A program made the translations under genes and the position numbers. The notes beneath the pieces were generated by a model. The model had not been told where the DNA came from. It saw only the letters and a program-made list of their open reading frames with translations, and did no database searches. From Microcoleus vaginatus WJT46-NPBG5 (GTDB lineage: Bacteria > Cyanobacteriota > Cyanobacteriia > Cyanobacteriales > Oscillatoriaceae): a stretch of DNA of 64,000 nt. Location: positions 372,001 through 436,000 of the forward strand of contig JAHHHM010000002.1 of NCBI GenBank assembly GCA_019359355.1, given 5' to 3'. Of this stretch, positions 37,792-47,200 are shown piece by piece (the first letter of the stretch is position 1; each line of letters opens with the position of its first letter).

Positions 37792-38913
37792 AGTAGGTTG
37801 CCAAAGAAACTTGTAAAATGGTAAGACTTCATCCTTTCTAGCTATTCAAGATGCCTGCTCCCTTGCAAGTCGAGTTAACCGTTGAGGAAGACACAACCTT
37901 ACGAGAACTGAGTTTAGCCACAGAAGTACCCCGCCGAACTCGCCAACGGGCAATGGCGATCCGACTCAACAGTGATGGATGGCGAGTAGGGCAAATTGCC
38001 CAACACTTACACATGCATGAACATAGTGTGCGGCGTGCGATTCGACAGTGGCAGATAGTCGGACTCTATGGGCTATGGGAGAAGCGCCGACCGGGACGAC
38101 AACGCCGGTGGCAAGAGGCAGATGTCAAAGCCGTCGAGCAATGGTTGCAGCAAGAGCGCAGTTACACCAGTCCCCAACTGTGCCAGAAGTTAGCCAGAGA
38201 ACGCCAAGTGTACCTAAGCCAGCGCACCATGAGCCGCTTGCTGCAAAAAAGGGGTTGCGTTGGAAACGATTACGCTATAGTCCGCCCAAGCCAAAACAGC
38301 CAGAGTTTGTGAATTATAAACGCGCCGACTGGGAGATGCTCAAGCAGTGGGAAGCAGAAGGACTGGTGCGGGTGCTGTACCTGGATGAAAGTGGGTTTGA
38401 GAAAACCAGTCCCTTGACGTACAGCTATGTCAAACGCGGGCAGCAACACCGGATTGTCAAACCCCATCGTCGCGGTCGTCGGATTAGCCTGCTGGGATTT
38501 TGGCAATCGGGGCAGCGCTTTGAGTATGGCATGGTGGTGGGTGGCTTCAACAGTGAGCGCTATTTGACTTTGATGCACTGGCAAGCCGAACGCGCTCAAG
38601 CGCACTGGCAAGCGAGCGGACAAATCACAGTGATTGTCCAAGATGGAGCTTCGTTTCATCGCTCAACGGCGGTGCAAGCCTGTTGGCAGCAATGGCAGGA
38701 AATGGGCTTATTCATTTTCTTCCTACCACCCTATTCACCGCAGATGAATCGCATTGAAGATGAATGGTTGCATCTCAAGCGGCATGAACTGTGCTCCCAG
38801 TTGTTTGAGCATGAGTATGATCTGGCAATCACGCTGATGGATGTCATTGAGCAACGAGGTCAAAGGCGGGGTTATCTCGTTGAGCGTTTTATATTTAATT
38901 CTGGCTAGCTACT
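37792..38913 (+). mobile_element. IS630-family insertion sequence, 1122 bp
   Basis: The element is bounded by imperfect inverted repeats: 37792 reads AGTAGGTTGCCAAAG, and the complement of the right end reads AGTAGCTAGCCAGAA; 19 of the first 29 positions match. A TA dinucleotide lies directly outside each end (37790-37791 and 38914-38915), the target duplication characteristic of IS630/Tc1 elements. It carries one transposase split over two frames. The boundaries are supported independently because removing the element restores the interrupted hydrolase frame. The right repeat contains the transposase stop codon. Confidence 0.93.
37851..38908 (+). CDS. IS630 transposase, two frames joined by -1 frameshift
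   Basis: The first frame (37851-38312) encodes the helix-turn-helix DNA-binding half (RTRQRAMAIRLNSDGWRVGQ, then HMHEHSVRRAIRQW). The second frame (open through 38908) carries the DDE catalytic domain: LYLDESGF, VIVQDGASFHRS, and LPPYSPQMNRIEDEWLHLK, all acidic residues present. The frames overlap around an A6 tract at 38245-38250 followed by G. A -1 shift there joins RLLQK to KGLRWKRLRYSPPKP, the sequence expected for this family. The shift may be programmed slippage or a decay mutation. With intact catalytic residues and recognisable ends, I favour a functional element using frameshifting, but this is inference. Confidence 0.88.
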
Positions 38914-39569
38914 TATCTATTTACCGAATCGAGGGGCGAGTCACACAATTCTCTACAGCCACGGGAATGCTGAAGATTTGGGCAATATTCGCTGGATGCT
39001 TGAGGATTTGCAGAAGATGGGGTTTGCTGTCTTCGCTTATGATTATCGGGGCTATGGGACAAGTGAGGGGAATTCTAGTGAGCAGGGTGCTTATGGCGAT
39101 ATTAACGCTGCATACAATTATCTGACGCAGAAGCTGGATGTGCCACCGGCACGAATTATTATCTACGGACGTTCGGTGGGATCTGGGCCATCTGTTAATC
39201 TAGCGAGTCGGGTTAATGCTGCCGGTTTGATCTTAGAAAACCCTTTTCTGTCGGCTTTTCGAGTGATTACACGAATTCCGATTGTGCCGTTTGACAAGTT
39301 TAGTAATATTGACAAAATTCAGCAGGTACGCTGTCCGGTTTTGGTCATGCATGGCACTGCTGATGATGTGATTCCATTTTGGCACGGGCAGCAATTGTTT
39401 GCGGCTGCAAATGAACCGAAGCGCTTTTTGTGGGTGGAGGGTGCCGGCCATAATGATCTGATGGAGGTGGCCGGCGATCAGTATGCCAAAGCGTTGCGGG
39501 AGTTTGCACAGTTGCTAAAAACTCGCTCCTTAACCCCTGTCTCTAACTCGCTTTCCGCCCCCGAAAATC

Positions 39570-40502
39570 TTACTTCTCCAGCAATTCTGCGAGGCCGGCG
39601 ATAACTTTTTCTAAACCGGCAACGACGCGGGCAGTGCTGTCAAAGTCGATTTTATCGGGCGTATCTTCTGGGGTGTGGTAGTGAGGATAGCGGAAAGGCG
39701 CGGTATCTGTCACCATAATCGCTTGATAACCTTGCTGCCAAAAGGCCCATTGATCTGACCAGCCAACGCCGGGAATATCTGCCGGCAGGGCTGCGCCTTC
39801 GCTGGGAAATTTCGCATGGGTACGGAAAGCGCCAACAACTTGTTGCAATAGTTGAGCGCTTTCTGAGTTGCTAACAAAACCGATGAAGTTGCCGGTGAGA
39901 GGATAGCTTGCAGCGAGGGGCAAGGGGTATTTCTGGCTGCCAATTTCCTCGGAGTAGTAGCCGATGGTTTCTAGGCTAAGCATGGCGACGACTTTTTCAT
40001 GACGCTTATGGCAACGCTGGGCGTAGCGCAGGCTGCCCATAGAAGGGGTGCCAAAAAACGGGGCTTCTTCGTTGACGAAGGCGATAAAGCGCAGGGTTCT
40101 GGAGGGTTTTGTGCCGGCAAATGCTCTAGCTAAGGCGAGTACGGCGGCTGTGCCGGTGCCGTTATCGTTCGCACCGGCACAGTTAGGAACCGAGTCATAG
40201 TGACCGCCAATGATGACAATTTCATCTACCTTGTCAGTGCCGGCAATCTCGACTTCCAGGTTATGGAACGTTTGCCCGTCGATGTCAAAACTTTGCCGGT
40301 GGACTTGATAGCCGCTATCGGCAAATGAGGTTTCTAAAAAATCTGCGGCGGCAGTTAGCTGTTGATAGCGCCAGTAGTTACGCTCTCCAATTTGGCCGGC
40401 TAACTGTTCGATATCCCGCCGCAGGCCGTCTCGAATGGCAATTTCCTGGGCGGTTAGCGGTGGCCTCTCACCGCTATAGCTTTCCCCTGGCATCTGGATC
40501 AT
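39570..40502 (-). CDS. M28 family zinc peptidase
   Basis: A 310-aa metallopeptidase of the M28 (aminopeptidase Y/S) family, which uses two zinc ions to remove amino acids from peptide N-termini. Metal ligands are visible: His and Asp in IGGHYDSVPNC, the bridging Asp in GANDNGTGTAAVLALARAF, and the catalytic Glu pair in FVNEEAPFFG. A His in RYPHYHTPEDTPDKIDFD completes the site. No clear signal peptide is seen, so location is uncertain. The start ATG at 40502 could also be the ATG three codons later. It sits between gcvT and the split hydrolase, 70 bases downstream of gcvT, so it may be cotranscribed with gcvT. Confidence 0.92.
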   Translation of the reverse strand: MIQMPGESYSGERPPLTAQEIAIRDGLRRDIEQLAGQIGERNYWRYQQLTAAADFLETSFADSGYQVHRQSFDIDGQTFHNLEVEIAGTDKVDEIVIIGGHYDSVPNCAGANDNGTGTAAVLALARAFAGTKPSRTLRFIAFVNEEAPFFGTPSMGSLRYAQRCHKRHEKVVAMLSLETIGYYSEEIGSQKYPLPLAASYPLTGNFIGFVSNSESAQLLQQVVGAFRTHAKFPSEGAALPADIPGVGWSDQWAFWQQGYQAIMVTDTAPFRYPHYHTPEDTPDKIDFDSTARVVAGLEKVIAGLAELLEK

Positions 40503-40573
40503 GGCAAAATCTCTTAATTGGTATAAAGCCCACGCAACAATTAAAAGCCTATATTTGTAAGCTCAGCCTCTCG

Positions 40574-41734
40574 TTATTTAGAGGGTCGATTCGGTGAGCG
40601 ATAAAACGGACGCTTGACAACAACCGCCGGATGTAATTTTCCCCGAATTTCAACTTCGAGTTGTTGGCCGGCAGTAGCTAACTGGGGAGGAAGGTAAGCC
40701 ATCGCAATTGGGTAGCCGAGTGTCGGTGAGGGTGCGCCGCTGGTGACGACGCCCACTGACTGGCCGGCATGAAGGACGGGATAGCCGTGACGGGCGATGT
40801 GACGCCCTTCCATTTGCAGTCCCACAAGTCGCCGGTTTAAGCCGTCTCGCTTTTGCTGTTCTAGGGCTGATCGACCGATAAAGTCCCCTTTGCTGTCGAG
40901 GTGAACCACCCACCCTAAGCCGGCTTCTAGGGGTGTTGCGGTCTCATCGATATCTTGCCCATAAAGCGGCATGGCAGCTTCCAGACGCAGGGTATCCCGT
41001 GATCCTAATCCGCAAGGAGTGACGCCGGCTGCCAGGAGATTTCGCCACAACTGGATGGCAATTTGTGGATCTACCATGATTTCAAAGCCATCTTCGCCGG
41101 TGTAGCCGGTTCGGGCAAGGAAAGCCGGCGCACCTAGTACGGAAGTTTCTAAATGGCCGAAAGGCTTTACCGGCTTGAGATCCGCCTCTACAAACGGCTG
41201 GAGATAGCTGGCAGCTTGTGGCCCTTGAAGGGCGATCAGGGCTTTTTCTTGGGATAAATCTTGCAAATCAATTTCTGTTGATTTCAGGTGGGCCAATAGC
41301 CACGCTTTATCCTGGGACTGGGTGGCGGCATTAACGATCATCATTCCTCTGTGATCACCGCTATGGGTTTTGCCTTGGTAATAGAAGATGATGTCGTCTA
41401 GGATGGTGCCTTGATCGTTTAATAAAACAGTGTATTGAGCTTCGCCCGGTTGCAGCCGGCTCAGATCCGAGGGGACTAAAAACTGAAGCTGTTCGATTAG
41501 CCGTTTTCCTTTTAGGGCGAATTTGCCCATGTGGGAAATGTCGAACATTCCCGCTGTGGTGCGAACTGCTTGATGTTCTTGGTTGATGCCGGCATATTGC
41601 ACCGGCATTAAGAAGCCAGCAAAATCGGTCATCCGGGCGTTCAGTTCGACAGAAAGATCGTACAGGGGTGTCCGGGCTGCTGCTGTTTCTGAATGCAAAT
41701 CTTGGGCTTCGCTGTTGTGGGTTGACTTAGTCAC
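40574..41734 (-). CDS. gcvT: Aminomethyltransferase (glycine cleavage T protein)
   Basis: GcvT takes the aminomethyl group from lipoylated GcvH, passes the methylene to tetrahydrofolate and releases ammonia. The 386-aa product shows the family motifs DFAGFLMPVQYAGINQEHQA, FDISHMGKFALKG, RTGYTGEDGFEIMV and LGSRDTLRLEAAMPLYGQDI; the catalytic Asp follows GMFDISHMG-type context. The start is GTG at 41734, and the first 25 residues (Ser/Thr/Ala-rich) extend beyond the usual N-terminus, so the true start may lie slightly downstream. It is the third gcv gene in this 8-kb region. The upstream spacer holds direct repeats but no recognisable glycine riboswitch. Confidence 0.96.
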   Translation of the reverse strand: MTKSTHNSEAQDLHSETAAARTPLYDLSVELNARMTDFAGFLMPVQYAGINQEHQAVRTTAGMFDISHMGKFALKGKRLIEQLQFLVPSDLSRLQPGEAQYTVLLNDQGTILDDIIFYYQGKTHSGDHRGMMIVNAATQSQDKAWLLAHLKSTEIDLQDLSQEKALIALQGPQAASYLQPFVEADLKPVKPFGHLETSVLGAPAFLARTGYTGEDGFEIMVDPQIAIQLWRNLLAAGVTPCGLGSRDTLRLEAAMPLYGQDIDETATPLEAGLGWVVHLDSKGDFIGRSALEQQKRDGLNRRLVGLQMEGRHIARHGYPVLHAGQSVGVVTSGAPSPTLGYPIAMAYLPPQLATAGQQLEVEIRGKLHPAVVVKRPFYRSPNRPSK

Positions 41735-41794
41735 AAATTGTTTTTTTGATGGCCGGTGAATATTTTCTATATTAAAGGCACTCTTTAAATCTCA

Positions 41795-41857
41795 AACTTT
41801 CTCATAAACTCTCCAACTCAACACTCAGCCCTCAAGACTAACTTTCTCATAAACTCT
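41795..41857. repeat. 18-bp direct repeat upstream of gcvT
   Basis: AACTTTCTCATAAACTCT occurs at 41795-41812 and again at 41840-41857, separated by ACTC-rich sequence of the ACTCAACACTCAGCCCTCAA type. Such low-complexity repeats are a habit of intergenic DNA in several cyanobacteria. Confidence 0.85.
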
Positions 41858-41888
41858 GCGCTCAAGACTCAGGACTGGGCACGACAGA

Positions 41889-41918
41889 AAAGGCTCAAGC
41901 ATTGCTGCCTGAGCCTCT
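41889..41918 (-). terminator. Terminator downstream of the RRM gene
   Basis: On the minus strand AGGCTCAGGC pairs with GCTTGAGCCT (ten pairs, one G-U) around six bases and is followed by TTTTCTG. It lies about 85 bases past the stop of the RNA-binding protein gene. Confidence 0.7.
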
Positions 41919-42001
41919 TTAGATTAAATTACTTCCTGAGACTGATAGCGCTTACAAGTGAATGAAGCTTTTTTGTCTCAGTGCGGAGCGGGGTTGATAA
42001 C

Positions 42002-42313
42002 TTAGTAGCGGCGTGAGAAGCTGTTATTGCGCCGGCCACCACCGCCGCCACCACCACCAGGACCACGATCTTCACGAGGCTTGGCTTTGTTAACTTTCAA
42101 GTCTCTGCCCATCCATTCAGCACCATCAAGTGCTTCAATGGCTGCAGTTTCTTCGGCATCACTGCTCATTTCAACGAAACCGAAACCACGAGGACGACCT
42201 GTTTCCCGGTCTGTAGGTAGCTGAACGCGCTTGACAGAACCGTATTCTGCAAAAACAGCGCTCAAGTCTTCTTGGGTCACGTCGTAGGATAGATTGCCTA
42301 CATAAATAGACAT
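42002..42313 (-). CDS. Glycine-rich RNA-binding protein (RRM, Rbp type)
   Basis: A 103-aa protein with one RNA-recognition motif and a Gly-rich tail, the typical cyanobacterial Rbp design. RNP2 is IYVGNL (residues 3-8) and RNP1 is RGFGFVEM (about 43-50), with aromatic residues that stack on RNA bases. Residues 84 onward are glycine-, arginine- and asparagine-rich, ending SFSRRY. Rbp proteins of this type are often cold-induced and bind mRNA; some influence mRNA location near thylakoids. The untranslated stretch upstream is long, as often in cold-regulated rbp genes, but I cannot identify a specific element. A hairpin terminator lies downstream. Confidence 0.95.
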   Translation of the reverse strand: MSIYVGNLSYDVTQEDLSAVFAEYGSVKRVQLPTDRETGRPRGFGFVEMSSDAEETAAIEALDGAEWMGRDLKVNKAKPREDRGPGGGGGGGGRRNNSFSRRY

Positions 42314-42537
42314 AGATTGTCTCCAAAACTCAATAGGTGTAGAGATTGATATTTCGGAGAGTAGCTTGTCAAGATTAAAAGGAAAATGCCTGTCAACACT
42401 AGAAACAAACGCTGCAACCGAATTTAACTCTCAAATACGATCCTAGCATAGCTTTCAGCCTTGTGGAGGAGATTTTTCAAGCTGTAAGAAAATCAATAGC
42501 TGGCTGTGAAAGTATAAGGATATATCATCAATTTTGA

Positions 42538-42570
42538 CCAAATTTTGCCAACCGGCTTGCAAAATTTTGG
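42538..42570 (-). terminator. Possible terminator hairpin for tRNA-Ala
   Basis: CCAAATTTTGC (42538-42548) pairs with GCAAAATTTTGG (42559-42570) with one bulged A. On the minus strand it follows the tRNA 3' end by about 30 bases; the T-tract is poor. Confidence 0.45.
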
Positions 42571-42600
42571 CACTTATCACGTTATTTTATGCAGATTATA

Positions 42601-42673
42601 TGGAGCTAAGCGGACTCGAACCGCTGACCCCCTCAATGCCATTGAGGTGCTCTACCAACTGAGCTATAGCCCC
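42601..42673 (-). tRNA. tRNA-Ala (anticodon GGC)
   Basis: On the minus strand the 73-base gene begins GGGGCTATAGCTCAGTTGGT and ends GTCCGCTTAGCTCCA. The acceptor stem GGGGCTA/TAGCTCC includes a G3-U70 wobble pair, the alanine identity element. The D-arm AGCTCAGTTGGTAGAGC and T-arm with GGTTCGAGTCC are standard. The anticodon stem CCTCA/TGAGG encloses the loop ATGGCAT, giving anticodon GGC, which reads GCC and GCU. The discriminator is A, and CCA is not encoded. Confidence 0.97.
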
Positions 42674-42799
42674 TTCCAGCGCTTTATTATCTTGCCTTAA
42701 GTGTTAGCGATTCGTCAAGTCTTTTTCACCGGCTTTTTTAATTTAACTGAAAGCTAGGGTGATTATCTCAGATTCTAGCTTTCAGTTCATAACTCAGTC

Positions 42800-43141
42800 T
42801 TATCTCAGACGCAGCTGTGTTGTTGCCTGCAAGCTAGAAGTCGGCATGACTTCGCTGCCGATGAAGGGGATACCTTCATCCATTAGCCCATCCCATTCAG
42901 AAACCCAGCTCAGATATTCTTGATCGATTGATCCCTCAAGCGAATAAGGCTGCTGGGTCATTTGTGTGACGTAGCCGATATACCCACCCATCAAAAAATA
43001 AACCGCTACCATAGCCGCTGCTGCTGTTGCTACCAGGGTGCCGGCCAACATTAAGGCAAACTCCTGGTTTTCCACTGCCTCTTGCATTAGGTGCAGTGAC
43101 CAAGCTACTAGGGCAACAACAATAATCAGTATTATGAACAT
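42800..43141 (-). CDS. Small two-segment membrane protein of unknown function
   Basis: A 113-aa protein from the ATG at 43141 (MFIILIIVVALVAWSLHLM); the frame is open to a GTG at 43186 that would add 15 residues. Two hydrophobic segments (about 1-16 and 30-55, the second Ala-rich: LVATAAAAMVAVYFLMGGYI) are followed by a soluble tail of about 55 residues (QEYLSWVSEWDGLMDEGIPF). I recognise no family. It lies alone between the tRNA and hisF, all on the minus strand, with about 150 bases to hisF. No function is offered. Confidence 0.7.
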   Translation of the reverse strand: MFIILIIVVALVAWSLHLMQEAVENQEFALMLAGTLVATAAAAMVAVYFLMGGYIGYVTQMTQQPYSLEGSIDQEYLSWVSEWDGLMDEGIPFIGSEVMPTSSLQATTQLRLR

Positions 43142-43290
43142 CACTTTACATAATTTAACTTTTGATATCTTGACATATTGTAACACTTAGCTCAATTAGT
43201 GCAACGAGCCGATGTCAAGTCTTTACCCCCTGGTTTTTTGGCAAAGTGAGAAGCTTGGAAACTGTATCCTTCCTAATTTCTCATATTCCT

Positions 43291-44061
43291 TTAGAGCAAA
43301 CGCACGGGGACTTGATGGGCGGCTAAGTATTGTTTAATTTCAGAGACGGTTAATTGTCCGTAATGCAGGAGAGAGGCTAAAAGAGCGGCTTCTGCTTGAC
43401 CGTCACTGAGGGCTTCATAAATGTGATGACAGTTGCCGGCACCGCCGGAGGCTATGACTGGAATTCGCACCTGTTCAGCAATTGAGCGGGTTAACGCCAA
43501 GTCATACCCAGCTTGCGTTCCATCGGCATCCATACTTGTCACCAGCAGCTCACCTGCACCGCGCTGCTCAACTTCTTTCGCCCAGGCAAGTGCATCAATG
43601 CCGGTGTTTTCTCGCCCGCCCCTGACATAAACATCCCAACCTGGATTTGCTGGATCGGAGCGCCGGCGGGCATCTATAGCTACTACAATACACTGGTTAC
43701 CAAAGCGGTCACTGGCCTTATTAATAAACTCAGGATCGCGGACAGCAGCGGAGTTGACGCTCACTTTATCTGCGCCGGCTCGTAACAATTTTTTAATAGT
43801 TTCTAAGTTTTGGATGCCGCCGCCAACTGTCAACGGTATAAATACCTGTTCTGCAGTGCGGTACACCACGTCATAGATAATATCCCGGTCTTCATGAGTC
43901 GCCGTAATATCCAGAAACACCAATTCATCGGCACCGGCATCATTATAAACCTGAGCTAGTTCTACCGGGTCGCCGGCATCTCGCAGGTTAACAAAATTCA
44001 CGCCTTTGACAACGCGACCGGCTTTGACATCCAGGCAGGGTAAAATTCGCTTGGCTAGCAT
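43291..44061 (-). CDS. hisF: Imidazole glycerol phosphate synthase, cyclase subunit
   Basis: HisF, with the glutaminase HisH, makes imidazole glycerol phosphate and AICAR in histidine synthesis. The 256-aa (beta/alpha)8-barrel starts [20 protein letters not shown], containing the catalytic Asp11. The second catalytic Asp is in [10 protein letters not shown] (about residue 130). The two phosphate-binding segments are [16 protein letters not shown] and [18 protein letters not shown]. Length and ends are normal. hisH is not adjacent; his genes are scattered in cyanobacteria. Downstream and upstream neighbours are unrelated, so it is probably a single-gene unit. Confidence 0.97.
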   Translation of the reverse strand: MLAKRILPCLDVKAGRVVKGVNFVNLRDAGDPVELAQVYNDAGADELVFLDITATHEDRDIIYDVVYRTAEQVFIPLTVGGGIQNLETIKKLLRAGADKVSVNSAAVRDPEFINKASDRFGNQCIVVAIDARRRSDPANPGWDVYVRGGRENTGIDALAWAKEVEQRGAGELLVTSMDADGTQAGYDLALTRSIAEQVRIPVIASGGAGNCHHIYEALSDGQAEAALLASLLHYGQLTVSEIKQYLAAHQVPVRLL

Positions 44062-44293
44062 AGCAACTCCTTTAAAGTATCAACGCCACTGACAGCGAGT
44101 GCTGCTGGCGTCCCGATCATGAAGATTAACGCAATACAGCCGGTTTTGAAACTCTCTAACTGTTTAACTGGATATGTTGCGGGGCTATTGTCTATTTTTC
44201 CCTCGTTTTGGATGCCGGTTACACACCTTAAAGCGGTTGAACAAAATTCACCAGATTACACACAGATTTTTTTTACTGAACCGACTTGCTGCC

Positions 44294-47200
44294 TTAAGAG
44301 GCACTTGAGTTGTTTACAGAGAGGGGTACAAGCGAATTCGCCAATCGCTTTAATGGCAGCGTCACAGTAAACGTAGCGCCGGCACCCAATTCACTTTCCA
44401 CCACTACCTTGCCGTCGTGTAAATCCACACACTGTCTAACAACAGCTAGCCCCAGTCCGGTACCCGGGAGAGTGCCAACATTTTGGGCGCGATGGAAAGC
44501 TTCAAACAATCGAAGTTTATCTTCAGCAGGAATGCCGATGCCTTCATCTTTGATTTTGAAGATCACCTCGGAAGCTTGGCAAAAAAGTTCAAACCGAATT
44601 GTGCCGCCTTGGGGAGAATATTTGATAGCATTTGAAAGCAAGTTACTGAGGAGTTGCCGCAACAACTTTGGATCGAGGTAAGCTTCGATAAATTCGTTTT
44701 GAGTGAGAAAAACGAGGGTGTGTTTACCAACTGTTCCCATTTGAGTGGCTTGTACTACTTCGCGACAAAATTGCGTTAGCTCAAGCGAAATAGGGTTGAA
44801 TGGAAGCCTGCCGGCAGTCGTTTGGCCGATAAACAAAACATCTTCTAACAATTGGGTCATATTCACAACAGATGTTTGAATTCGCACCAAATGTTCAAAT
44901 TTTTTCTCATTGTTTTCACTAGGCCATTTTTGAAAATAATATTCTAGTAGATCTGCAGAAGAAATAATTGTACTCAATGGCGTGCGAAACTCGTGAGAAA
45001 CCATTGAGACAAAGCGAGTTTTAAGTTCACTGAGTTCTTTTTCCTTCGCTAAAGCATTCAGAAGTTCGGCTTCTACTAGCTTGCGTTCGCTAATATCTTC
45101 CGCAATGCCGGCGAGACGATAAACTTCTCCGAGTTGATTGCGAACTGGAAAAGTCCGCGCCCAAATCCAGCGAATCTCTCCATCAGGTCGCACAATTCGA
45201 TACTCTTTATTGATGTATAGCTCTCCTGCCATGCGTTTGTTAAAGGCAACGAGTATGTGTGCCCGATCATCAGGATGGATAGAGTCAAACCATGATCTCG
45301 GCTCCTCGTAAAGACTCTGGCAGGTGCGACCCCAAATTTTTTCATAAGCAGGACTGATGTAGAGCATATTCTTCGCATCAAGCGAAACCATCCAGATCGC
45401 TTGATGGATATTTTCTGCAAGTTGGCGGAAACGCTCTTCACTGTTTTGCAACAACTCGACAGCCTGCTTGCGTTCGGTGATATCTTCGACTGTGCCAACA
45501 TAGCCGATGGGCTGCCCTCGATCTGAGAGCAGAGGCGATGATCGGATATGAGAAAAACGAGTAATTCCCTCTTTAGTTTGGAAGCGAAACTCGTCAGAGT
45601 ATTCCCAACCTTCACGAGTAAATTCAGACCAATCTTTAAATACCCGCTCGCGATCATCTGGGTGTATTGAATTCGTCCAACCAGTTCCCAAACTTTCTTC
45701 TAAAGTAAAACCACAGATAGCTTGACAACGGGGATTGGTGTAGGTACATCGGCCTTCAGTATCAGTTATGAAGATACCCACCGGCGAACAGGCACCCAAA
45801 GAGCGAAACAGTTCCTCGCTCGATTTCAATTCTTCCTCTGCCTGCTTGCGCTCAGTGATATCTATCCAGACGCCAATAATCTCTGGCAGTTCGCTGCTTT
45901 CGTTTGAGACAAGAACCATGCGATCAAGAAACCACCGATAGGAACCATCGGCACACTGCCAGCGGTATTCAACGGTAATTTCGCCTTGTTCGAGTAAAAC
46001 TGCAAAACTGTCACGGGCTATTTGCCGCTCATTCGGGTGCAGTCTCGACCCCCACAAGTGAGGCTCATCAGTGAATTGGTGACTGGGGAAGCCGGTGATA
46101 CGTTCGATATTTTCACTCACCCAGGTAGTCCTGAAGCTTCCGAAAGCGTGTGCACTGTAAAGTACCACAGGAACTGAACGAAGCAGGAAGGCTTGTCGCC
46201 GTTCGCTCTCTCGCAATGCCTCTGCTGCGTGCTTGCGCTCGGTGATATCGCGCAAGACTGATAAATGCTGGCCGGGGAGAATGTTGGCAGTTGCGGAAAA
46301 CTCTACATCTCGTAACGAACCATCCGCGCGCACAATCCGGAATTCTCCAGTTTGCTGCTCTTGTTGCAAAAACAATTGCCACGCTTGTTCAAAATTTACA
46401 TTATGCTCTGTAAAGTCTGCTATACAGCGGCCTATAAGTTCTTGCTGGGATAGGCCAAAGAGCTTACAGGCCGCTGGATTGGCCTGGAGATACCTGCCGG
46501 CGTCATCTGCAATCAGAATCGCGTCAAGGGCACCATTAAAGATAGCTCGTAGCTGGGATTCTCTCTCAGCTAATGCAGCCGCAGCTTCTACTCGGTCAGT
46601 AATATCTCGCACGGTAGCAACTACTGACTCAACGCTACCGTCGCTGCCGTGAATTGGACTTAAGATGTACTCTAAGTCTCTTAAACCCTTAAACGTGGGG
46701 AACCTCATCTCGGCCCTCAAGGTTAACCCGCGCTCGAAAACTGCTTGCCGTTGGGCGTCAAATATCTCCATCTTCTGCGCCGGCAACCCTAGCTGAGGCC
46801 AAGTTTTCCCGATGATTTCTGTTTGCTGGAAGCCCAAGGTGTTCGCACCGGCAAGACTGGCGTAGGTATACGTCCCGCTGCGGTCGAACAGGTAAAAGAG
46901 GTCTGGAGATGCTGAAAGAATTTCGTCAAGGGTTCTGGCTTGCTGTTCGAGCAAAGCGGCCAGCCGTTGCTGTTCGGTTTCTGCCTCCTTACGAGCGCTA
47001 ATATCTTGGATGACCGTAATGAAATATTTCGGTTCACCTAAAGCGGTTGGTATCGATTCCTGTTCAATGAATTCAGAATGATTCTCGCGAACCAGTGAGA
47101 CTGTAACCTGACCCCAGATCGTAGAACCATTTTTGCCGATGCAACGCTTTTCTGAGGTAAAGCTTTGGATCTGACCGGCAAGCAGCGAACGGATATTATA

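Larger units (their letters stand above)
37584..39604 (+). pseudogene. Alpha/beta hydrolase gene split by an IS630-family insertion
   Basis: The 5' part (37584-37791) encodes about 69 residues with an N-terminal membrane anchor and ends at SADGIQIAA. The 3' part (38914-39604) resumes as IYLPNRGASHTILYSHGNAE. Deleting 37792-38913 plus one copy of the TA duplication restores one continuous frame of about 300 codons. The rebuilt protein is a membrane-anchored serine hydrolase of the YfhR type: nucleophile motif GRSVGSG, acid in GTADDVIP, and histidine in GAGHND. The insertion separates anchor from catalytic core, so the gene is almost certainly inactive, although an internal ATG (38978) could still start a truncated product. 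Its 3' end overlaps the M28 peptidase gene by 35 bases. Confidence 0.92.
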
